A DNA stretch of 64,000 bases from the NCBI RefSeq assembly GCF_003418935.1, contig NZ_QVMT01000005.1, positions 400,972-464,971 on the forward strand. Direction: 5' to 3'. This DNA comes from Emticicia sp. C21 (GTDB lineage: Bacteria > Bacteroidota > Bacteroidia > Cytophagales > Spirosomataceae). The translations under genes and the position numbers were made by a program. Shown here in pieces: positions 8,944 through 17,906 of the stretch (within the stretch, counting starts at the first letter, position 1; each line of letters starts with the position of its first letter). The notes beneath the pieces are model-generated. The model did not search any database and had not been told where the DNA came from. It saw only the letters and a list, made by a program, of their open reading frames with translations.

Positions 8944-10430
8944 TTGAATTAAACAAAGTATCTGTACAAAAAGGAGACCGCACGGTCTTGCACAATATTA
9001 ACTGGCAAATTAAGGAAAATGAAAACTGGGCTATCATTGGGGGAAACGGAGCAGGCAAAAGTACTTTGTTGGAGATTATAGCCGGAAAGATATTCCCGTT
9101 TAAAGGTACGGCTCATATACCTCATCATTCAGCAATTGCCTTTGTCGCTAAAGATTATAGTTTTAACCGGATTGTGCAATCAGCCACGCAATATTATCAA
9201 CAGCGGTTCAACTCAATGGATGCAGAGATTGCACCCACGGTGATAGAAATCCTGCAAAACCAAATTAAACCGATTGGGACAGTTAATGAAAGCTCCATTA
9301 AATTACCTCCGCCGGAGTTTTCAGATGAAGAAATATCTCACGTATCGGGCCTGTTAAAGATTAACCATTTATTAGACCGAAGTATCGTTACGCTATCGAA
9401 CGGAGAAACCCGGCGGACATTGATAACTTTATCTTTATTAAGAAAACCAAAGTTTTTACTATTAGATAATCCATTCATTGGGCTGGATATTGAAAGCCGA
9501 TATACTCTACATGAGGTATTGAATCAGGTATCCCAATCAGGTATTCAGATTATTATTGTGAGTTCAATAAATGAACTACCGGATTGTATCACGAATGTGA
9601 TTGAATTAAAAGAGGGTGAGGTTAAAAAAATTTATGCAAAACCTTTTCAGTTTACGCATAAGCGTATATCTAAGGAAAAATTATTGTATCCTGAAATTTT
9701 AGCGAAAATAGAAAGTAACCCACCCAAGCACGAGTTTTCCAGTGCCATTAATATGCGCAATATTGTTGTGACGTATAAAAACAAAAATGTGGTAGATGGT
9801 GTAAACTGGCAGGTAAAAAAAGGTGAAAAATGGGCATTAATGGGACCGAATGGCTCCGGCAAAAGTACGTTACTCAGCCTGATTACGGCTGATAATCCAC
9901 AGGGCTATCAAAACGATTATGAATTGTTTGACTGGAAGCGTGGTACAGGAGAAAGTATCTGGGATATTAAACAGCGCATAGGATATGTTTCGCCAGAATT
10001 GCACCTCTATTTCAATCGCCATACCGAAGTATGGAAAGCCGTTGCATCCGGTTTGTTTGATTCGGCAGGGTTGTTTAAAAAACTTACGCCCGAAGAGCAT
10101 GTCATCGTAGAAGACTATCTGAAATTATTGAATATTCATCATTTATCTAACCGGCAGATTACGCAACTTTCATCTGGTGAGCAGCGGCAGGTATTCCTGG
10201 CAAGAGCTTTGGTTAAAAACCCATCATTGCTGCTATTAGATGAGCCTTGTCAGGGGCTTGATTATAATCATATGGTTTATTTCAGGGATTTAGTTGATGA
10301 GCTGGTATTGGCCCTTAATAAAACTTTGATATATGTAACGCATTACCCGGATGAGATTCCTGCTTGTGTTGATAAGATAATCAGGTTGGAGAATGGGAAG
10401 ACTGTAGAAATGGGAGAGAGGAAGGTTTAG
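8940..10430 (+). CDS. Double ATP-binding-cassette protein, ModF-like
   Basis: 496 residues with two complete ABC ATPase domains. Walker A motifs are GGNGAGKST (about residue 34) and GPNGSGKST (about 302). Signatures are LSNGETRR and LSSGEQRQ, and Walker B motifs are FLLLDNP and LLLLDEP. No membrane segments are present and no permease is adjacent. The arrangement matches ModF (PhrA) proteins, whose exact role in molybdate metabolism or other processes is unsettled. It overlaps the AraC regulator, which suggests shared expression. Confidence 0.85.
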   Translation: MIELNKVSVQKGDRTVLHNINWQIKENENWAIIGGNGAGKSTLLEIIAGKIFPFKGTAHIPHHSAIAFVAKDYSFNRIVQSATQYYQQRFNSMDAEIAPTVIEILQNQIKPIGTVNESSIKLPPPEFSDEEISHVSGLLKINHLLDRSIVTLSNGETRRTLITLSLLRKPKFLLLDNPFIGLDIESRYTLHEVLNQVSQSGIQIIIVSSINELPDCITNVIELKEGEVKKIYAKPFQFTHKRISKEKLLYPEILAKIESNPPKHEFSSAINMRNIVVTYKNKNVVDGVNWQVKKGEKWALMGPNGSGKSTLLSLITADNPQGYQNDYELFDWKRGTGESIWDIKQRIGYVSPELHLYFNRHTEVWKAVASGLFDSAGLFKKLTPEEHVIVEDYLKLLNIHHLSNRQITQLSSGEQRQVFLARALVKNPSLLLLDEPCQGLDYNHMVYFRDLVDELVLALNKTLIYVTHYPDEIPACVDKIIRLENGKTVEMGERKV

Positions 10431-10472
10431 ATTTAAATGGATTTTTGTTTTGTTCTTAACATGGGTGGGAAT

Positions 10473-10555
10473 GTGGCTTCGGCCGAGCGGCGGCCGCTCC
10501 GTTCAGTCACCGGAAAATTATTGGTCTCTCGGTGGCGGAGCGAAGCCTAAGCCAC
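10473..10555. repeat. GC-rich imperfect palindromic repeat
   Basis: GTGGCTT at 10473-10479 pairs with AAGCCAC at 10549-10555. Inside is a second palindrome, GAGCGGC/GCCGCTC, around 10485-10499 and a partial inverted copy of GGCTTCG. It is much richer in GC than its surroundings and lies between the ABC gene and the TetR gene. It is probably a dispersed intergenic repeat. Confidence 0.5.
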
Positions 10556-10599
10556 TATCAAGAGGAAATGGCGCTTTAAAAATAAAAACAATATTTTCC

Positions 10600-10631
10600 T
10601 TGTAAAATGAATTTTTATTCATTTATATTTG
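10600..10631 (+). promoter_or_regulatory. Promoter of the TetR gene
   Basis: TTG at 10600-10602 and the exact TAnnTTTG box TATATTTG at 10624-10631 are 21 bp apart, ending 17 bp before the TetR ATG. The TGAAT-N4-ATTCA palindrome lies between the two boxes, an ideal place for autorepression. Confidence 0.6.
10608..10621. promoter_or_regulatory. Candidate TetR operator, copy 1
   Basis: A 14-bp palindrome TGAAT-TTTT-ATTCA sits between the -33 and -7 boxes of the TetR promoter. The same TGAAT-N4-ATTCA pattern recurs upstream of the SDR gene at 11256-11269. Confidence 0.6.
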
Positions 10632-10648
10632 TGCTGCAATTGTGATAG

Positions 10649-11227
10649 ATGAGAGCAAAGGACGAAAATAAAGAAATACTGATACTGGAATCTGCCTTAA
10701 AAATGATCGCACGCATTGGTTTGGCGGGATTGAAGATGTCTGATTTGGCTAAGGAAGCACATCTGGCTACCGGAACACTCTATATCTATTTCAGAGATAA
10801 AGAAGAATTAATCAGGAAATTGTACTTATATCTATTAAGAAAATCATCTGCTAATGTAATACAGGGTATTCTTACTAATGAGCCGCTTAAAAAGAGAGTG
10901 AATAAAATATGCTATAATTTTCTGATATATAATCTTGAAGGCCCTGAATATGGCGCTTTTTTTGAGCAATACTATCGCTCACCTTTTTTCCACGAAACAG
11001 AAAGTGTATTGGCAGAGGAAACTGCGGTAATGCAGCCTTTCTATGAGTTAATCATTGAAGGACAGCGGCAGGGAATTATCAAAGAAACTGAACCAGAACT
11101 ACTGGTTACCCTTATTTGCGGCATGCTTGAAACTATGGCTAAAGTATCTTTTTATTCACAGAAAAGTATTTCTGACAAAGAGTGGGAAACAATTTTCAGT
11201 ATAATCTGGGATGGTATTAAGAGCTAG
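10649..11227 (+). CDS. TetR/AcrR-family repressor
   Basis: 192 residues. The N-terminal HTH is clear (residues 8-55: LESALKMIARIGLAGLKMSD, then LATGTLYIYFRDKEELI), and the C-terminal part is an all-helical ligand-binding and dimerisation domain without family-specific features. It precedes an SDR oxidoreductase gene by 59 bp. Both genes have a TGAAT-N4-ATTCA palindrome in front, so the protein probably represses itself and the SDR gene. Confidence 0.9.
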   Translation: MRAKDENKEILILESALKMIARIGLAGLKMSDLAKEAHLATGTLYIYFRDKEELIRKLYLYLLRKSSANVIQGILTNEPLKKRVNKICYNFLIYNLEGPEYGAFFEQYYRSPFFHETESVLAEETAVMQPFYELIIEGQRQGIIKETEPELLVTLICGMLETMAKVSFYSQKSISDKEWETIFSIIWDGIKS

Positions 11228-11255
11228 ATAAATTTCTATTTTTTTAATCTATAAA

Positions 11256-11269
11256 TGAATAAATATTCA
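11256..11269. promoter_or_regulatory. Candidate TetR operator, copy 2
   Basis: TGAAT-AAAT-ATTCA lies 17 bp before the SDR start and matches the half-sites and spacing of the palindrome in the TetR promoter. Confidence 0.55.
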
Positions 11270-11286
11270 CTTTAAATAATAATATT

Positions 11287-12117
11287 ATGAATAATCGAAC
11301 GATTCTAATTACCGGAGCATCATCTGGCATAGGTAAGGTTACCGCCAAATACTTTGCCGAACGTGGCTGGAATGTTGCCGCAACTATGCGTACACCCGAG
11401 AAAGAAACAGAATTAGCTAAAATGCCGAATATAAAACTCTATCAATTAGATGTAACCAATGATGAGAGCATTACCAAGGCACTTGATGGAGCTATTAAAG
11501 ATTTTGGGAAGATTGATGTATTGGTCAACAATGCCGGATACGGTGCTGTGGGTGTTTTTGAAAAGGCAACTAAGGAACAGATACAAAAGCAGTTTGATAC
11601 CAATGTATTTGGTGTTATGAATGTTACAAGACAGATTTTGCCTTATTTCAGGGCTAAAAAGGGTGGAACTATTATCAATGTAAGTTCCATGGGTGGTAGG
11701 CTCACTTTTCCGCTTTATAGTGTATATCATGCTACTAAATGGGCATTGGAAGGTTGGTCTGAATCTTTACAATTTGAAGTCCGCCAGTTTGGTATTAAGA
11801 TTAAAAATATAGAACCAGGCGCCATTAAAACTGATTTTATGACCCGCTCGATGGATTTATTCAAGAAAGAGAGCCTGAAAGATTATGACAGATATGAAGA
11901 AATTGCTACTTACAATACCGAAGAATCATATAAAAGTGCACCAGATAGTATGGTAGTAGGTAAGACGATTTTCAAGGCGGCTAATGATAGCTCCTACAAA
12001 TTGCGCTATCCAGCCAGCGGGCAAGCTTCCTTGTTTTTGTTTTTACGCAGGTTATTGCCTTTTGGTGTTTTTAATGGACTTGTACGCGGGGCTGTAGAGA
12101 AAGGGTTTAAAAACTAA
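11287..12117 (+). CDS. Short-chain dehydrogenase/reductase
   Basis: 276 residues, a classical SDR. The cofactor motif TGASSGIG is at residues 8-15, NNAGYG near 84, and the catalytic Ser and YxxxK are INVSSMGG and YHATK (about residues 137-158). The length and C-terminal tail are typical of classical SDRs acting on alcohols or ketones; the substrate is unknown. It is downstream of, and probably controlled by, the TetR protein. Confidence 0.9.
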   Translation: MNNRTILITGASSGIGKVTAKYFAERGWNVAATMRTPEKETELAKMPNIKLYQLDVTNDESITKALDGAIKDFGKIDVLVNNAGYGAVGVFEKATKEQIQKQFDTNVFGVMNVTRQILPYFRAKKGGTIINVSSMGGRLTFPLYSVYHATKWALEGWSESLQFEVRQFGIKIKNIEPGAIKTDFMTRSMDLFKKESLKDYDRYEEIATYNTEESYKSAPDSMVVGKTIFKAANDSSYKLRYPASGQASLFLFLRRLLPFGVFNGLVRGAVEKGFKN

Positions 12118-12125
12118 ACCCTTTC
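12099..12125. terminator. Bidirectional terminator between SDR and GH65 genes
   Basis: Perfect 11-base arms (GAAAGGGTTTA at 12099-12109, TAAACCCTTTC at 12115-12125) with a 5-base loop overlap the SDR stop codon and lie 14 bp from the end of the convergent GH65 gene. Confidence 0.65.
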
Positions 12126-12138
12126 TTTGGTGATCAGT

Positions 12139-14184
12139 CTATTTAACCGTGAACGTCTTTTTATCTACCCCTACTCCTTTAATCGTTAACGATTTCCAAT
12201 GGCTAGGTAGTTTGGTTTTTAGCTGGATGATCCCTGCATCGGTAATATCCAATCCTGCCCAGCCGTTGATAAGGGTTTGTAGGTAACCGCCTGCTCCAGT
12301 TGCAAAATATGGATTAGTACCGCCTGCCGTTTCGGCCAGTACACCGAATGGTGGTACTTCATTAGGCTTGTAGCTATCTAAGTACTGCTTATACGCAGTT
12401 TCAGTATCTCCTAAACGAACATTCAGAATAGAAAAAACACCATGCGCCATTGCCGGGCTTTGTCCTTTGCCTCCCGGTTGGTTATCACCTAAAGCTTTCC
12501 AGTAGAAATCCAGGTCTTTTTTAATGATTTTAGGGTCAGTTATCTGTTTCATTGGGTATGCTAAAAGATTCACATCACCTTGTTTGATAGGTTCGCCATT
12601 ATAGCTGGCATGCTCACGGGTAGTTCCGTCAGGGAATTTCAAAATGATGATACCTTCCTGTACTTCTTTCCATGTCGGGTTTTCAGGTATGCCTAATTCT
12701 TTGGCTGCTTTATTAGCAAAGCCTAGTACTTCTTTGGCCATACCATTGGTGTAGGCATTATCATCCACGTTTTCAGCCCACTCGTCAGCACACACTACGT
12801 TGATTATATGATATTTTCCATCTGTACCTTTTTCAACTCTGCTAACCCAGAAATCAGCTACTTCTTTTAATAGAGGGTAACCTCTTTCTCTCAACCAGAT
12901 TTTATCCTTAGTAACCTGATAGTATTTCCAGAAGGCAAATCCTATATCACCTGTAATATGGTGCTGGAATGGCCCTGTTAAAGCCCATACAGGCGTAGCT
13001 TCCTGCCCTGAATCATCAGATTCCCAAGGGAACATCGCTCCCTAAAAACCGTGTTCTTTGGCGTTGGCTTTAGCAGCTGCCAGGCGCTCAAAGCGGTATT
13101 CTAAGATAGATTTAGCCAATTCCGGCTTCATTACTAATAAAGGTGGGAACATCCATATTTCTGTATCCCAGAAAACGTGACCGTTATAGCCCAAACCTGA
13201 TAGCCCCATTGGTGAAAGGCTGTAGGCTTGTCCTTCTCTGGAAAATGAATATAAATGGTATAGAGAAAAACGGGCGGCTCTCTGAGCCTCTGTGTCACCT
13301 TCGATAATAATATCCGACTCCCAGATTTTAGCCCAGGCTTCCTTGTGTTTTTTAAGTAAACGTTCTCTTTTTTCGAGGGCTGCAAAAATGGTTAAGCGCT
13401 CGGCTTCATTATGTGGGTCGGCTACGTGGGCCGTTGAAATCACTGAACCTACTACCGAAAACTTATAGGTTTCACCTGCTTTCAGTTTACGGGTAAATTT
13501 CATGCGGTGCATGCCATTATCCCATTCTTCATGTATTATCTGAGGTTCTTTACCTCGTTCTTCTTCAAACAAAAAGGAGTTAGAAGCCGCAATGGTATGT
13601 TTTCCGGTTGGCGTTTTGGCAACCGAAGTCATTAAAGGAATCAACGAATGTGGGCGGTCTATCAGGTGATAGTAATTTTGTACGTCTCTCAGCATATCAG
13701 GCGTTTGCATGATGCTGATGGGCGTAATTTCAACGTCCTGTCTGGCTGTAATTTCCATTTCAATCATGGCGGAGTGAGGCAGGTGACGTAGTGCCAAAAC
13801 GTTAGATTTGACAGATACTTTATTGCCCAAATCGAAAGTAGTGGTGAAGATGGCATTCTGCATATCCAGAGTCTGGGCAAAATTGCTGATATTCTTCTTA
13901 TCAATTAATCGGCCGTCTACGTTCAACTCCATATTGGCAAACTCGAACACTTTCATGATGTTGGATACCCGACCACGGCCGTAGGTATCAAAAGCACCAT
14001 TTAATACAATATCTTTTACTTTAAGAGGCTCAGGCGACGAGATAATACCAACCATTCCGTTGGCTATTGTAACACCGTAATAATTGTTAGGGTCGAAGTT
14101 CTTAGCGGTTATCTGCCATTGCGCAAAAGAGAAGTGCGTAAGCAGACATAGGAAGAGAATTTTCCCGATTGTGATTTTTTTCAT
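12139..14184 (-). pseudogene. Secreted GH65-type glycoside hydrolase interrupted by an in-frame TAG
   Basis: The reading frame from the ATG at 14184 to the stop at 12139 is one GH65-like protein of about 680 residues, with signal peptide (MKKITIGKILFLCLL... ending SFAQ). A TAG at 13042-13044 splits it. The two parts are in the same frame: HGF-TAG-GAMFPWESDDSGQEATP. The break falls inside a conserved active-site stretch, so neither half should work alone. The C-terminal part keeps the general-acid segment (ADEWAENVDDNAYTN). The longer start at 14238 would add residues before the signal peptide and is rejected. GH65 includes kojibiose/nigerose hydrolases and phosphorylases. The stop may be a nonsense mutation, a read error, or be read through; one substitution from Lys, Gln or Trp codons explains it. 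Confidence 0.8.
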
Positions 14185-14230
14185 AGGTAAAGTTTTAAAA
14201 TAATACACTAAAAATAGCGCTTTTATAAAA

Positions 14231-14248
14231 AAAATCAAATTTGATTTT
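14231..14248. promoter_or_regulatory. 18-bp perfect palindrome between GH65 and cytochrome c genes
   Basis: AAAATCAAATTTGATTTT is perfectly self-complementary and lies 47 bp upstream of the GH65 start and 60 bp upstream of the cytochrome c start. A regulator binding here could act on both divergent genes; no regulator is identified. Confidence 0.4.
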
Positions 14249-14307
14249 CCTGTCTGATATTTTAAGCTAATTTTAAATCTGTTACCAAACCATCCCTATT
14301 TTAACCG

Positions 14308-15153
14308 ATGAAAAAGGTTTTGTTATTCTTATTACTGCCTCTTATTTTTTTTGCTTGTAATTCATCAGACTCTTCTAAAGGTGACTCTTTGCAGGTAGCC
14401 AAACCTGAACCCATTTTGCTAAGTTCTACAGATTCTGTTTCGATTGATTTACTGGAACTGAAAGAGAAAGGTTTATTAGAAAAAACGCAGGTAGTGACGG
14501 TAAATGAAGATCCGGTTTATTTTAAGAAGAAACGGTATAATGCAATTTCGTTAAAAGAGATACTGGAGAATTACTCTTCAGCAAAAAATCAGAATGCTGC
14601 TGAAACCAAAGTAGTATTTGAATGCGAAGATGGTTATAAGCCTGAAATGCCACTTGAAAAGCTATTAGCATCGAAAGCCTATCTGGCGGTTGATGATGTA
14701 GATGCACCTAAGGGTAAAGAGTGGGAAGTACTTTTGAAAAATGGTGAAGAAGTAAAAATAGCCCCATTTTATGTGGTTTACGAGGGAGTTTCTCCAACCG
14801 ACGCAGATTACAAATGGCCTTATAATTTAGTAAAGATACATTTGGCACCTCTACACGAAAACGATGCGGCTTTAGTACCAAAAGTAGAATCAGCTAAAGC
14901 AGGTTATGACCTATTTAAGAAATATTGCCAGACCTGCCATAGCATTAATAAAATTGGTGGCAAAATGGGACCTGAGCTGAATTTTCCGAAGAGTGTAACG
15001 GAGTACTGGAACGTAGAAGATTTAAAAGCTTTTATTCAGAAACCGGAGAGTTATAGAAATGAAGTGAAAATGCCGAATCTGGGTATTAAACCTAAGGAAG
15101 CCGAAGAGATAGTGAAATATCTGGAGTATATGAGTAAGAATAAGATTAACTAA
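14308..15153 (+). CDS. Lipoprotein with C-terminal cytochrome c domain
   Basis: 281 residues. A lipoprotein signal (LLLPLIFFAC, Cys at 17) anchors it outside the inner membrane. Residues 40-190 resemble a small Mo-oxidoreductase-like or substrate-binding fold (ISLKEILENY, then APFYVVYEG); this is tentative. Residues 195-281 are a class I cytochrome c: heme motif CQTCH, then a candidate axial Met (VKMPNLGI). Its role is probably periplasmic electron transfer. It ends at a terminator that also served the gene at 32616-34154 before the mobile element inserted. Confidence 0.8.
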   Translation: MKKVLLFLLLPLIFFACNSSDSSKGDSLQVAKPEPILLSSTDSVSIDLLELKEKGLLEKTQVVTVNEDPVYFKKKRYNAISLKEILENYSSAKNQNAAETKVVFECEDGYKPEMPLEKLLASKAYLAVDDVDAPKGKEWEVLLKNGEEVKIAPFYVVYEGVSPTDADYKWPYNLVKIHLAPLHENDAALVPKVESAKAGYDLFKKYCQTCHSINKIGGKMGPELNFPKSVTEYWNVEDLKAFIQKPESYRNEVKMPNLGIKPKEAEEIVKYLEYMSKNKIN

Positions 15154-15180
15154 GAGCTTTCTTAAAATATGCGCATAAAA

Positions 15181-15209
15181 AAACGCCTTTCCCATTGAAA
15201 AAGGCGTTT
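15181..15209. terminator. Bidirectional terminator after cytochrome c, host side of attL
   Basis: AAACGCCTTT (15181-15190) pairs perfectly with AAAGGCGTTT (15200-15209) across a 9-base loop, with A and T runs outside. It is five bases from the left att copy, so in the element-free chromosome it would sit directly after the stop of the gene now ending at 32616. Confidence 0.75.
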
Positions 15210-15214
15210 CCGTC

Positions 15215-15231
15215 TAATTAAAACCGATAAT
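15215..15231. other. attL core (left copy of 17-bp direct repeat)
   Basis: Identical over 17 bases to 32613-32629. On the minus strand it reproduces the end of the interrupted gene (AT TAT CGG TTT TAA TTA), but with no gene upstream of it, as expected for the displaced copy. Confidence 0.8.
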
Positions 15232-15329
15232 AGAAATATTAATATGTATATAACGTATTGTATTAAAATCTCCTAATTTGGCGCGAAATCGCAACAAAAT
15301 GGAACACTACGTTATATGCGTATTAATGT

Positions 15330-15350
15330 TTGTGTTACGCTTGTGCTACG
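15330..15350. repeat. Paired TTGTGYTACG sites, candidate integrase arm sites
   Basis: TTGTGTTACG (15330-15339) and TTGTGCTACG (15341-15350) are direct repeats, 11 bp apart, about 100 bp inside attL. A TGTGTTACG copy lies at 32514-32522, a similar distance inside attR. Confidence 0.5.
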
Positions 15351-15360
15351 TTTTTTAATC

Positions 15361-16674
15361 CTATTCGTCTTTATAAACCTCGTTCAAAGTATCTAATCGA
15401 ATGTGATTTATCTTAGAGTAACCCTCAGTAGTTCGTACCTCAGCATGGCCAATTCCCTGCGAAGTTTTGTAAATATCGCCTTGATTAGCCGATTCGCTTA
15501 TAAACGAACCTCTTGCAGAATGTGTGCTAAAAGTTATATCCCATTCTAAGAGTTTGGCGACCTTTTTTAGATTTTCATTAATAACCACAATAGCATTATC
15601 CATCTTCTTCCTAAATGCTTCTGCGTTAAGTCCTGAAACATATTTTAGGAATGGGAAGATATACTCTTCCGAACTTTTTCCTTCAATATATTTCTCTATA
15701 AGAATTGTTGCTTTTTTGCTTAATAATATGTCTCTAAATTTCTTTTTTCTGCCTGATTTTTCAACTTCAACTATTACTCTACCATTCTCATAATCTTTGA
15801 CTTTTAACAACATAGCTTCTCCGATTCTGATACCCTGACAAAAATAGCAAAATAGGAACACCTCTACAGCTTCTTGAAGTGATAACTTATCACGCAAGTC
15901 CAGATTCCATAATTCTAAAATTTGGTTAGGGGTTAATTTTTGCGCTTTTTCGGTTTCATAGCTGAAACTTATGCCTTTAAACTGCTTAATAATGTACTCA
16001 CTATAATTAGGGTTTCTCACTAAGACCGCTTTAATAATTGAGAAGTAGAGGGCAATAGATGATGCGGCCATCGGCTTACCGCGTTTGGTATCAGTAGTTA
16101 ATAGGTAGATTTTGAACTCTCGTATTTTCTCATTAGTCAATTCATCAATGAAAAAATCTTCACCGGAAAACTCATGCTTAGTATCATTGTAGTCAATTTT
16201 TCTTTCAAAGAACAAGAACAGTTTTTTAAAAGCGTCTCGGTAAGTATGACTTAATTGATATTGTTCCGATAATCTTTTCTCTTTTAACTCCAAATTAATA
16301 AACGGAATTATGGAAGAACCTGTATTGACCTCATTAGCTTTTAAAATAATTGATTGGGCTGTAATAGGTTTATTTTCATCCTTTAGTTTCCTCCAGGCTT
16401 TTTTTAGTCGTTCAATCTCATTTATGATTATACGATTATATTCATGGTATTTGTGATAAGATGATAATATCCATGAGTCCTCAATGAAAACTTCTTTTTT
16501 ACCCTTTTTCATTTTTAGCTGTCCTGATGGATTGAAATGCTCTGGATGGATAAATAATTCTGTTTTGTAGTATTTTGATAGTCTGTTATAATGCACCCTG
16601 ATTTCAATTCTCTGCCTTTCATCTTTCCGAATGTGGTGATGAAGCATGACGATAAAGTTAGGTATTACAGCCAT
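15361..16674 (-). CDS. Tyrosine site-specific recombinase (integrase)
   Basis: 437 residues. An N-terminal arm-binding/SAM-like region (to about 240) is followed by a catalytic domain with the full set: Arg283 (GIRIGE), His385 and Arg388 (HSAR), His410 (GHAEV) and Tyr419 (EGYSK). Spacing fits active Bacteroidota phage_integrase proteins with a SAM-like domain. It is the first gene inside the left end of the island and is transcribed toward attL. It should catalyse integration and excision at the 17-bp core. Direct repeats in front of it (16820-16943) may be regulatory or arm sites. Confidence 0.93.
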   Translation of the reverse strand: MAVIPNFIVMLHHHIRKDERQRIEIRVHYNRLSKYYKTELFIHPEHFNPSGQLKMKKGKKEVFIEDSWILSSYHKYHEYNRIIINEIERLKKAWRKLKDENKPITAQSIILKANEVNTGSSIIPFINLELKEKRLSEQYQLSHTYRDAFKKLFLFFERKIDYNDTKHEFSGEDFFIDELTNEKIREFKIYLLTTDTKRGKPMAASSIALYFSIIKAVLVRNPNYSEYIIKQFKGISFSYETEKAQKLTPNQILELWNLDLRDKLSLQEAVEVFLFCYFCQGIRIGEAMLLKVKDYENGRVIVEVEKSGRKKKFRDILLSKKATILIEKYIEGKSSEEYIFPFLKYVSGLNAEAFRKKMDNAIVVINENLKKVAKLLEWDITFSTHSARGSFISESANQGDIYKTSQGIGHAEVRTTEGYSKINHIRLDTLNEVYKDE

Positions 16675-16819
16675 TTGCTAATAATTTTAACAGGTTGGAA
16701 ATTAGCTTCAATTTACTACAAATTAGGAATCCTAACACGTTACTTAGTACATTACCACACTAAAAGATTTCTTTATAGGCACCCGTTATCCTTTTATTTA
16801 CAAATCCCCACAAATACCT

Positions 16820-16943
16820 GCGATTTCTTTACAAATCCGAACGATTTCTGTATAACGATTCCTATAAATCTAACTTCACAAATCGTGTGAATCCTATTTT
16901 ACGATTCATTAAAATTCCTGATTATTGACGATGCACGATTCCT
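16820..16943. repeat. CGATTYCT repeats upstream of integrase
   Basis: Near-identical 9-mers begin at 16820, 16841, 16855, 16901 and 16935 (NCGATTYCT, one with CAT ending). An inverted AATCGT occurs at 16881 inside a TTCACA-N5-TGTGAA palindrome (16875-16891). The rest of the 424-bp gap between the integrase and 17099 shows no gene. The repeats suggest binding sites for an excisionase-like protein, the integrase or the island regulator. Confidence 0.5.
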
Positions 16944-17098
16944 AAAAAATATAGCCCAAAACCAATTCATTCAAACCTATATAGGTGTAAAACCAATGAT
17001 AAATTATCATAAATAGCTTTTATTATTCATATATTTTGATTATATTTCATCATATTTAATTCAAAATTTAATCAATTTATTCATTACCGTCTTTCAGA

Positions 17099-17863
17099 AT
17101 GGCATCATCAATAGTATATTTTCTATCCAAACAACAAAAGCCTTTGACCGATGCGTTAAAGGGAGCAGTAGCAATTGCGGTTTCGCCCAATACAACAGTT
17201 TATGAGTCTGTTAATAAATCTTCCGGTGCGGATTCAGGTAGAGTAGTCATCACTTATCCTGGAGGTTCAAGAATTGGGATAATTCAGGAGATTGGCTACA
17301 TCGGACAAAAACTATTTGCGAAAGTTACCCTTTACACCTATTTCTCTCATCCATTTAAAACAGGTTCTGTTATTAAACAAGTACTTATTCCAATTGAACG
17401 CTTATTGTTCGACGCAAAAACTATTCCAACTAATAAGGTTGAGTTATATGCTATGGGCAATAACACAAATATCAGGTTAACTCCCAGTACGTCCAGTAAA
17501 AGCTTAGAATTATTCAATAGAGGTCAGTTAATGGGTAGTAGCGATGGTGTTCTTGTTACATCTCCTGATACAGTCAGTAATTATAGGTGGTATAGAATTA
17601 CAACTGTCACAGGAAAGTTAGGCTATGTAAGGCAGGATGTAGTAAACTCTAACAAACCAGCAGCATCTCCAATCCCTATCCCATCAGGTAATAATAAAGT
17701 TATACCAACAGCTGAACAAAAGAACTCTGAATTAGATGGAAATGTACTTGACACGGGATACGCTTCAACTCGAAAAGCTATATACTATGGAATGGTCGCA
17801 GTAGCCGTAGTTATTGGTTTCTGGTTGATTAATAAATTTGCAGATTCATACAGAAGCCAATAA
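17099..17863 (+). CDS. SH3-like domain protein with C-terminal membrane anchor
   Basis: 254 residues. Residues about 118-190 look like a bacterial SH3 domain (NIRLTPSTSSKSLELF, then YRWYRITTVTGKLGYVRQ). A linker rich in Pro/Ser/Asn follows. One membrane helix (about 228-246) lies near a short charged tail, so it would be a tail-anchored or C-in protein. No signal peptide is seen. The N-terminal part (SPNTTVYESV, then GSRIGIIQEIGYIGQ) may hold another beta barrel. I do not recognise the family. It is followed 43 bp later by another C-terminally anchored protein, suggesting a membrane-associated pair carried by the island. Confidence 0.65.
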   Translation: MASSIVYFLSKQQKPLTDALKGAVAIAVSPNTTVYESVNKSSGADSGRVVITYPGGSRIGIIQEIGYIGQKLFAKVTLYTYFSHPFKTGSVIKQVLIPIERLLFDAKTIPTNKVELYAMGNNTNIRLTPSTSSKSLELFNRGQLMGSSDGVLVTSPDTVSNYRWYRITTVTGKLGYVRQDVVNSNKPAASPIPIPSGNNKVIPTAEQKNSELDGNVLDTGYASTRKAIYYGMVAVAVVIGFWLINKFADSYRSQ

Positions 17864-17906
17864 ACAAAAGAGTAAAATTATCACTTAAATTAATTAAATT
17901 ATAACA

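Noticed and set aside
13042..14238. Two separate genes instead of one GH65 gene
   Set aside because: The parts are in the same frame, joined by a single TAG inside a conserved motif, and neither is a complete enzyme.
15211..15360. tRNA gene as attachment site
   Set aside because: No cloverleaf is visible at either end; the repeat instead matches the 3' end of a protein gene.
16591..16890. Open frame on the plus strand opposite and beyond the integrase start
   Set aside because: It is antisense to the integrase and enters the repeat region; no family resemblance.
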